Shown in pieces: positions 57,006 through 64,000 of a stretch of 64,000 nucleotides of DNA. Location: the NCBI GenBank assembly GCA_964023205.1, contig OZ026845.1, positions 1,374,001 through 1,438,000 of the forward strand, read 5' to 3'. Both the position numbers and the translations under genes were made by a program. Numbering within the stretch: the stretch's first letter is position 1; every line of letters begins with the position of its first letter. The stretch comes from Lutraria lutraria. Lineage: Eukaryota > Mollusca > Bivalvia > Venerida > Mactridae. The notes under the pieces are model-generated. The model did not search any database and was not told the DNA's origin. It saw only the letters and a list, made by a program, of their open reading frames with translations.

Positions 57006-60000
57006 CTGCAGTTGAAAAGCAACATCAAACTATCTTAGCATTAAACTCATCAAATACAATGTATATCATATTACCAGTGCTGTTAACTTATTGTCCAGTA
57101 AATTTGACCAAAGACATTCACATATTTGTACAGGTGTTTGATTTTATTTAACAATATGCCTTCCCAGTTTTAACAAGTATTGAAAAGTATGGCCTTGTTA
57201 TGAAAAACATTTTATTTTCTGAACCAAACTTCAAGTATTACACAATACACCTCTAACAGTTACCATCAAACATCCAGTACATTTGTATTACGCAATACAT
57301 CTTTAGTAGTAACCTTTGATAGTTACTAGCAGACATACTGCTCTCACAAACAAATGTTTAGATTAAGCAAGTACACTCAGCAAAAAAAGAAACTTTACAT
57401 TATTCATGTATTGATATTTCAATGCTCATTAAAGTAAAACCAAGGACAGACATCATGATATTTTAACTGTCCACCCAGTTGAAGAATTCCAGGGAAAACA
57501 ACTCAGAATTACTAAACGGTAAGGGGAATAACTGATTTCTTAAAACAGCATTCTGGGTATTCAAACTATCTGTTCATGGGCTGTTGACCTGTTTTAATGT
57601 TGTAAACAAGTTTGATACTGAAATGTCTAACCCTGATTAATACAGTTTGCGTCAAACATTGGTATGTTTCAAATTACCTCCCTTTGAATTAAAATAAGAG
57701 CAAATTTACTGTTGCATTTTTGGTCAACTGTTTGCATTAACTGTTAATTTCTTAAACGGGCTGTGTCGGCTGTAGACCACTGCATATCCTACCACTAATT
57801 TTATCAATGCACGAGACCTTTAGAAGAATACACAGTCAACTAAAGATGCGTCAATGGAAATCTTACCTAAAATATGTCAAGTTTCTTTTTTTGTTGAGTA
57901 TATAATGGACAGTGTCAAACATGTAATACTTTACCTGCAGAGATTGTAACTACTTGATCACGAGTATTAATCAGGGGTGCGTCTAAAGGATCAAAAGCAG
58001 ACGCCCAATTGATAACACGCTGGAATTGAAGAATGAAAGCAAATCAAGCATTTCATACCTATCTCCTATTGTCATTATTAACAGTAGGTCCAAATGGTTT
58101 TAAAATCACATGAAGATCAGACATGTTGTAAGGAATCAGGAGTTTAATAACAATATTAAGACATACTCTGCTCAAGAATTAACCAATTAAATAATGTAAT
58201 AAATTGTACAAGAAAGCAAATCAAAGTTAATTTGTTTATATTGAGTTTTAATCCCCTTTTCAACAGTAGAGTCATATGAGGTGGACAGTTCACCTAAACA
58301 TCATTCCTGGAAAGAACCAGTACTAGACTCCCATCCTCCGTAAGCAACTGCCTACTTTCTCACATAAATAGACATGGTCAGTACCTGGGCTTGAACCCGA
58401 GACCCTCTATCAGTGAGAGGTTACAGTGACCTTAACCACTCGACCACAGAAGCGGGTCAAATCTATGTTTAACAATACCTTCTGGTAAAAATAAGAGTAT
58501 GTTAACTGCTTATTTTGTTTATGTCAATAAATTTATTGAAATTGAATTGGCAACAAACTTATTCATTAATTATTGTCACAATTTTGATAAAAACACTAAT
58601 TTTGAAAAAGAACAGTAAAGATATTTACCAACTCAAAGTGTTCAAAGTCGAAAAAAGATCAGAGCTAACAATAATATTTAATTACATCATGAATTAATCA
58701 CATTAACATGTACACTATTTTCATAAGGTAAGGTCATGGCAGACCAAAGCTTTCTTTGGACTAAGTCGTGAAGCGTGATCTTGCAACCCTAAACATGGAC
58801 TCTACCAACCCACTGAATTGCCAGGCATGGAGAGAAGACTTCACTCTCGACAGACAGACAGGCCACACCCTCGTCATGAGGATTAATCCATGGCCTGTAG
58901 AATTAAAACTGGTTGACGATGATGATAAGAGACAAAAATAACATTGACATAATTCTGTTATACCTCTTTATAAAACTCCACCACCTCAGGTTCCACCTTC
59001 TGAGATTTCAAACTATGTACAGAATCAGTAAAAGCTATAGCAAATACTCTGTCCTGAAACTCTTCCAGGTGATTCTTTGACTGAAATAAAACATAAATCA
59101 GTTATGATGGTTTTAGAGGGACACACTGTCCATATGTAACAGTAAACATACTGGTAATGTGGTCTACATACATTGTGGAGATGGCTTCGTTTGAAGGAGG
59201 TGTTTATATACTGTACATGGTCTTTGTCTAAATAGTGCTTTATGTATGGAGGTGTGGTCTTTCTTGAAGAAGCTTTCGTTTGGAGGAGTGGTCTTTGTTA
59301 GAAGGAGTGGTTACTGTAAGGAGGTGTTGTCTTTCTTGAAGGAGAAACTTTCGTTTGGAGGAGTGGTCTTTGTTAGAAGGAGTGGTTACTGTAAGGAGGT
59401 GTGGCTTTTCTATAAGGGGAAGCTTTCGTTTGGAGGAGTGGTTACTGTATGGAGGTGTGGTCTTTCTTGAAGGAGAAGCTTTCGTTTGGAGGAGTGGTCT
59501 TTGTTAGAAGGAGTGGTTACTGTAAGGAGGTGTGGTCTTTCTTGAAGGAGAAACTTTCGTTTGGAGGAGTGGTCTTTGTTAGAAGGAGTGGTTACTGTAA
59601 GAAGGTGTGGCCTTTCTTGAAGGGGTGGACTAAGTCAGGAGGAGTGGTCTTCATTTGAAGAAGTGGTAATTGTAAGGAGGTGTGGCCTTTGTTTGAAAGA
59701 GCAGTTTATATCTTTATTACAGCAGAGCAAATCAATGAAACAGAGGTTCAAACACAGATAAGACACAATATTTTCTACATCACAATATGGCTAGACAGAT
59801 AGCACAAATATACTGTTACATTATAGATGGTACTGTATAGGAAAACATCCATGAGTACTGTTTAGTCTGTAAAGCCCACATAAACAAACTGTACTTACAA
59901 GTTCGACTGTACTAACACCACCGTAACTATGTGCAACTATAGCAATACTTGATGCTGGAGATTTTGTAACAAATTCTTGCCACATTGTTTCAGTATGTTC

Positions 60001-63000
60001 TTCTGGACTACTGTTACCCTGTCATAGAAAAACTTCAAAGAGTTTATATTTTACATACCTTAATAGTATTAATTATTTTCTTTCTGTTATAACTTACGAT
60101 AATACTATTTAGAATACATAACAGAAATAAGATATAGCATTCAAACAGTCATTTTTTTCAAAACTGTGTATTCAACAAGGCTACTAAAATCATTATTCAG
60201 TAGATATTCAGCAATACAAACTAGAGCTTTGTCACAGAGATGTTAAATACCCCTGCCGCCGCTTTGACACTAAGAATGTGATAGTACACTATACCGCTAA
60301 GATCAAGGGGAGTCAGGGGACATAACTCTGCAATGAGTGGATCACTGGGCATGAAAATTTAATCTTGCACATTTACATTTCATATTGATAATATATTTCA
60401 AGTTTCAATTCAATCCCTTGAAAAATGTGGAAGTAGTTTGCTCCACAAACTAAGACAGCCATTGTACACTTTATGGCTAAGTTCAAGGGCACATAACTCT
60501 GGAATAAGTAAATCGCTGGGAATGAAATTTGTGTCTTGCACATCTACAACTCCATGGTGATCACATAATTATGTCAAGTTTCATTTCAATCGCTCGTAGA
60601 ATGTGGAAGTAGTTTGCTCCACGAACTTGTGACATTTTATGCAGACGAACTGACCGACCGATTGACCAATGACCGACCGACAGAGTGACACCAATATACC
60701 CCCTCTCAAACTTTGTTTTTGCAGGGGTATAACAATCCACCTGAGAGACACTAAATCAATCAATAAATCAAGCAGCTAGCCAATCAATCAATATAGAAGC
60801 TAGTCAATAAATTTAGCAGCCAGTCAAATAATCAATCAATATAGAAGCCAATCAATAAATTAAATTTAGCAGCCAGTAAAATAATCAATCAATATAGAAG
60901 CCAATTAATGAATTAAGCAGCCAATCAAATAATCAATCAATATAAAAGCCAATCAATAAATTTAGCAGCCAATCAAATAATCAAACAAACAGTAAAGCAG
61001 CCAATCAAATAATCAATCAATCAATCAATATAGAAGCCAATCAATAAATTTAGTGGCCAATCAAATATTCAAACAATCAAGTAGTTAATCAGTCAAGCAG
61101 CCAATCACACAAACTTATGAAAGAAGTTTGATACTTATTGTAAAAATCCAATTCAAAACCTCAGACAGAAGGAGTTTACAATTGTTACCTTTATAGGAAT
61201 TGGTTTATGTTTGTGTTTTTTCACCACATGGTTTAGATTAGGATTAGCTACGATCACTGCGTAACCATTCGTCCTTGCCCACTTAATGTATGGTATCTGA
61301 GTCCCTGAATCCAGACAATCATTCATAATCAATCTGAAAATAAGGTGGAGGAAGGTAAGCCAATACAATTCAAGGCTATCCTTAAAATATATAGTTTGTT
61401 TTGGGTTACACTACCTACTCACCAAAAAAGGACCTTACCAACTTTATTTTGGTATCTTGGGTAAAACATTTTTATCATATAAATAGCATATTGACAGGTT
61501 TTTTGGGTTCAATGTAAAAAATAATTTTAAAAATTATTTCCTACCAACCCACTGAAAATTCTCTAGGTAGGGGAACCCCAAACAAACATTTTTTAAAGAT
61601 GACCTAAATAGCGCTCCTTTGAAATGGCATGGTACTCTGTCATCAAACAGTTTTGAATGAACAGAACCATTTCACTGATGTCAAATAAAAAGCAAAAAAA
61701 AAGAAAAATTCAGCAAAATCACGAGATGATTTCAAATTAGCAAAGAATTTCCAATGAGCATAATCTTGAGTGAGTGATAAAAAGTCAAGAAATAAGACAG
61801 CATTGATAGAAGGCATTTGAGTTAATTTGCATAAGAATAGAATGAACTTTTTTATTGTCAATTCACTAGAGAGTAAACAGACCTTCTTGCCCACTGTCCA
61901 GCACGTACGACACCATTCCCATGAATAAGAATCATCAATTTCTCCTTGTTGGTATAAAAATCCTCACTAATGAACACAAATGATCTTGGCTGGTTTTCTT
62001 CAGCATTATCCTGGAATTCCCAAAATACTGATTTATTGATAACTATGTTTACATCTTAGTCATTCCATCAAAGATAAATATTAGAATAGACTGCAATTTG
62101 TCAAACACAAAATTACTCCTAAAAACAAAGAACCTTGTTAATCATTGATAAAGGTTATGGATTTTTTAAAGTTTGGGCATGTTTTCATGTGTATGTTGTC
62201 ATGTGTAAACCATATCATGTGTGTATTGTGTCATGTGTGTACATGATCATGTGTATATTGTGTCATGTGTATATGTTGTCATGTATGTACATGGTCATGT
62301 GTGTATTGTGTCATGTATGTACATGGTCATGTGTATATTGTGTCATGTGTATATGTTGTCATGTATGTACATGACCATGTATGTATTGTGTCATGTATGT
62401 ACATGGTCATGTGTATATTGTGTCATGTGTATATGTTGTCATGTATGTACATGGTCATGTGTTTATGTTGTCATGTATGTATATGGTCATGTATGTACAT
62501 GGTCATGTGTATATTGTGTCATGTGTATATGTTGTCATGTATGTACATGGTCATGTGTTTATGTTGTCATGTATGTATATTGTCATATGTGTATATTGTC
62601 ATGTATGTATGTTGTCATGTGCATAAATTGTCATGTGCATAAATTGTCATGTATGTATGTTGTCATATGTGTATATTGTCATGTGTGTATGTTGTCATGT
62701 GTGTATATTGTCATGTGTGTATGTTGTCATATGTGTATATTGTCATGTGTGTATGTTGTCATGTGTGTACATTGTCATGTGCATAAATTGTCATGTGTGT
62801 ATATTGTCATGTGTGTACATTATCATGTGTGTATATTGTCATGTGCATAAATTGTCATGTGTGTATATTGTCATGTGTGTACATTGTCATGTGTGTATAT
62901 TGTCATGTGTGTATATTGTTATGTGTGTATAATCATGTAATGTGTGGTCTTAATACAGAAGTAGTTGATAGGTGAGTTTTATTGTATCACCTAAATTACT

Positions 63001-63296
63001 TACAGGAATGTATTTTCTTTGTAACTTGCAGTCTGTTTCTAACAAACTGTAAATCTTTTCTGTGATAATCTGAAAAATAAATAATACAGTGTAATAATGA
63101 TTAAACAACACCATGTACCTGTAGAACATTGACATAAAACAATTAAAAGAAATAAATCAGAGGCCAAAAAAGTTAAGTACATGTATTTATCTCACCTCCC
63201 CAATAGCATTGTAATGTTTCTGGTTGTAGATTGGGTTATCTTCTTCTACTTGAAACTTGAATGGTTCTTCATCATCAATGGATCTCATTTGACCAT
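56722..63296 (-). CDS. ARB2A: ARB2A (FAM172A) homologue, 5' end outside the window
   Basis: Exons in transcript order: 63296-63196, 63069-63004, 62010-61883, 61333-61189, 60018-59899, 59080-58964, 58019-57935, 57005-56722, about 348 residues, all GT-AG and phase-consistent. The family has an alpha/beta-hydrolase-like fold and ARB2A has been linked to Ago2, CHD7 and co-transcriptional splicing (family knowledge). Visible marks: [16 protein letters not shown] (oxyanion-type HG), [13 protein letters not shown], nucleophile-elbow-like VAHSYGG, and FTDSVHS. The final exon ends KSEL, like the HEEL I recall for the human protein. The Lys-rich linker before the elbow is much shorter than in human. 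Roughly 70 N-terminal residues lie to the right of the window. Confidence 0.94.
57935..58019 (-). CDS. ARB2A: ARB2A exon, RVINWASAF
   Basis: 28 codons plus one base. [16 protein letters not shown] parallels the CCNWVSSSEPLDT region of human ARB2A. The acceptor is ATTCCAG and the donor GTAAAG. Confidence 0.88.
58228..58456 (-). mobile_element. tRNA-derived SINE family S1, copy 3
   Basis: Minus-strand head GTGGTCGAGTGGTTAAGG (A-box-like) and TCGGGTTCAAGCCC (B-box-like), then the S1 body and a tail of AAAACTCAATATAAACAAA. Best-preserved tRNA head of the three copies. Confidence 0.8.
58964..59080 (-). CDS. ARB2A: ARB2A exon, FTDSVHS
   Basis: 39 codons, [20 protein letters not shown] then [14 protein letters not shown]. 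The AFTDSVH motif matches ALTDSVH of human ARB2A. The acceptor is ATTTCAG and the donor GTATAA. Confidence 0.9.
59240..59690. repeat. 75-bp tandem array in ARB2A intron
   Basis: GGAGGTGTGGTCTTTCTTGA-type units start near 59249, 59320, 59395, 59451 (shortened) and 59526. Open frames with [13 protein letters not shown] repeats are by-products. Confidence 0.93.
59899..60018 (-). CDS. ARB2A: ARB2A exon with nucleophile elbow
   Basis: 40 codons, [20 protein letters not shown] then [14 protein letters not shown]. The A-H-S-Y-G-G stretch is the serine elbow of the fold. SPEEH is conserved with human. The acceptor is ATGACAG and the donor GTAAGT. Confidence 0.92.
60247..60730. mobile_element. TIR-bounded satellite element, ATACCCCTGC ends
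   Basis: ATACCCCTGC (60247) and GCAGGGGTAT (60721-60730) form a perfect 10-bp inverted repeat. Two internal units carry GGCACATAACTCTGGAATAA-type and GTGGAAGTAGTTTGCTCCAC words. A GACCGACCGA run precedes the right end. Same plan as 5496-7018 with different sequence. Confidence 0.75.
60775..61110. repeat. Degenerate AATCAATC-type tandem array
   Basis: Period of about 50 bp with ATCAATATAGAAGCCAATCA and TTTAGCAGCCAATCAAATAA words, in an ARB2A intron. Confidence 0.85.
61189..61333 (-). CDS. ARB2A: ARB2A exon, [10 protein letters not shown]
   Basis: 48 codons plus one base. [20 protein letters not shown] then [14 protein letters not shown], close to human [16 protein letters not shown] and YGVIVLNPNENY. 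Ends with a short [11 protein letters not shown]. The acceptor is ATTTTCAG and the donor GTAACA. Confidence 0.94.
61373..61607. mobile_element. MITE family 3, longest copy
   Basis: GGCTATCCTTAAAATATATA at the left and ACATTTTTTAAAGATGACCT at the right. Internal GGGTTACACTACCTACTCAC and TTATTTCCTACCAACCC as in the copy at 11603. Confidence 0.7.
61883..62010 (-). CDS. ARB2A: ARB2A exon, [16 protein letters not shown]
   Basis: 42 codons plus two bases. [20 protein letters not shown] then [19 protein letters not shown]. The HGNG corresponds to HGSG in human ARB2A. The acceptor is ATTCCAG and the donor GTCTGT. Confidence 0.94.
62175..62935. repeat. 16-bp TGTCATGT minisatellite
   Basis: TGTCATGTGTGTATAT and variants (TGTACA, TGTATG, GCATAAAT) repeat for about 760 bp with a higher-order pattern in the left half. 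The 16-bp period and absence of stop words leave all three plus frames open, producing Cys/His/Val-rich false ORFs. ARB2A intron. Confidence 0.97.
63004..63069 (-). CDS. ARB2A: ARB2A exon, [11 protein letters not shown]
   Basis: 22 codons, [20 protein letters not shown] then IP. Matches IITKYVYELLEKDCNLKKVSIP of human ARB2A. The acceptor is TTTTTCAG and the donor GTAAGT. Confidence 0.93.
63196..63296 (-). CDS. ARB2A: ARB2A exon, [14 protein letters not shown]
   Basis: Two bases plus 33 codons. [20 protein letters not shown] then [11 protein letters not shown], parallel to GQLRHIKTGEPFVFNYRED and WNQKRYEALGE in human. The acceptor is CTTCAG and the donor GTGAGA. Confidence 0.92.
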
Positions 63297-63384
63297 CTGA
63301 AGAAATACCGGTATATTTAATTCTTTGAATATGAAGGGAAAATTGTTGAACTCCTGATTATAAGGTTAACTTGTTTGTAGGCAA

Positions 63385-63570
63385 AAGTTTGCAAGCAGTG
63401 CCAACACTTGTCTGTTCACAGCCTCAGTGAGAGCTATCCAGGTATGAAGATTCATGTTTCCACCTCATAGTTTCTGAGTAATGAGCTACATTAAAGTTTT
63501 TGCATGACGCAGACACTGCAGTGCTCACAACAGCTTGACTTTTTCTTTAAAAACAGCCAAGCTAAAAATG
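63385..63570. repeat. Dispersed repeat R1, copy 4
   Basis: GCAAGCAGTGCCAACACTTG, GTTTCTGAGTAATGAGCTAC and GCTCACAACAGCTTGACTTT words match the other R1 copies in the same orientation. Confidence 0.7.
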
Positions 63571-63589
63571 TAGATAAAAAAGATTCTCA

Positions 63590-63930
63590 TAAGAGAAAAT
63601 TATTAAAATAGAGATTTTTTGGGGGCGAATTTATAGCCGAAATTCGGTCATATTCCCTATGGAAAATAGTATCTTTTATTCCCAATTAACACAAACAAAA
63701 ATTCCCAATCCCCCCAAAAAAAAATTTCATCAAGTTCATCAACATCACTATTGGTAGTACATACCTTTTTCTTCTACTGCTCTATGGGAGAATAAGTAGA
63801 ATAAGTTGAATATTACAAAAATTGTAATTATACATTTTTCCCAATTTTGAATAAAACACTGCGAAAATTCCTAATCCCACGGGTATGGGTCAAATTCCCA
63901 AAATACCGGAAAAAACCCTGATAGAGCGTA
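63590..63930. repeat. Dispersed repeat with ATTCCCAAT words
   Basis: ATTCCCAATTAACACAAACA, AAAATTCCCAATCCCCCCAA and CAAATTCCCAAAATACCGG words. A related, inversely oriented AAATTGGGAAGGTACCG repeat lies at 44575-44830 in the AF9/ENL intron. Confidence 0.5.
63765..63781 (-). CDS. ARB2A: Candidate 17-bp ARB2A microexon
   Basis: Acceptor CTCCCATAG, then AGCAGTAGAAGAAAAAG, then donor GTATGT. Its last base plus the first two of the next exon give Asp, so it reads AVEEK-D-GQMR, similar to AFNEKGQLR in human. Position and phase fit, but the exon is tiny and sits among repeats. Confidence 0.4.
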
Positions 63931-64000
63931 ATAATTCTCAAAACAGAAAATTCTTAAAAGTAAGAATTTCTGGAAAATATCAGAAAGAAGATAAAGGAAT

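Noticed and set aside
56774..57151. Plus-strand 125-codon ORF overlapping the ARB2A last exon
   Set aside because: Antisense shadow of the acidic ARB2A tail.
59246..59658. Repetitive ORFs with [13 protein letters not shown] units
   Set aside because: Translation of the 75-bp array in an ARB2A intron.
62135..62975. Long overlapping Cys/His/Val-rich ORFs up to 209 codons
   Set aside because: They are translations of a 16-bp minisatellite lacking stop words in all frames. No splice or start context.

Overview
The window is eukaryotic, AT-rich and intron-rich. It most probably comes from a bivalve mollusc. That placement is an inference from short GT-AG exons in large introns, animal protein families (AF9/ENL, ARB2A/FAM172A, a long coiled-coil protein), and a dense load of tRNA-derived SINEs, TA-flanked MITEs and satellite-bearing elements of the kind common in molluscan genomes. 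No operons, CRISPR arrays, rRNA genes or viral genes were found.

Layout. (1) About 1-29617, minus strand: the 5' part of a gene for a long coiled-coil protein, 19 supported coding exons (about 699 residues). The first coding exon is at 29552-29617 and the gene runs off the left edge. Its introns hold a 17-copy 40-bp satellite, a TIR-bounded 165-bp satellite element, MITEs and SINEs. (2) 29618-42000: intergenic. It has two tandem tRNA-like units (33465-33805), a 963-bp TTAA-flanked element (34712-35674), two fragments of non-LTR reverse transcriptase (37.45-39.6 kb), and a 72-bp inverted-repeat element present twice, each copy with its own 9-bp target-site duplication. (3) About 42030-51150, plus strand: an AF9/ENL (MLLT3/MLLT1) orthologue with five coding exons, 862 residues, YEATS domain at the N terminus and AHD at the C terminus, and reiterated AATAAA signals downstream. 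(4) 50360-56721: intergenic repeats. (5) 56722-63781, minus strand: ARB2A (FAM172A), eight solid coding exons plus a candidate microexon. Its 5' end lies outside the window. It converges on the AF9/ENL gene.

Functional links. AF9/ENL is a reader of acylated histone H3 in transcription-elongation complexes. ARB2A has been linked to co-transcriptional splicing and chromatin. The coiled-coil protein is probably structural. Nothing shows that the three act in one pathway.

Most notable observations: seven consecutive coiled-coil exons whose lengths are all exact multiples of 21 bp (whole heptads); a very small TIR element with 9-bp duplications, one copy inside a LINE; an EKAA/ER-K helix inside AF9/ENL; and a KDEL-like C terminus on ARB2A. 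Exon calls rest on splice-site and reading-frame logic by eye. There is no transcript evidence.
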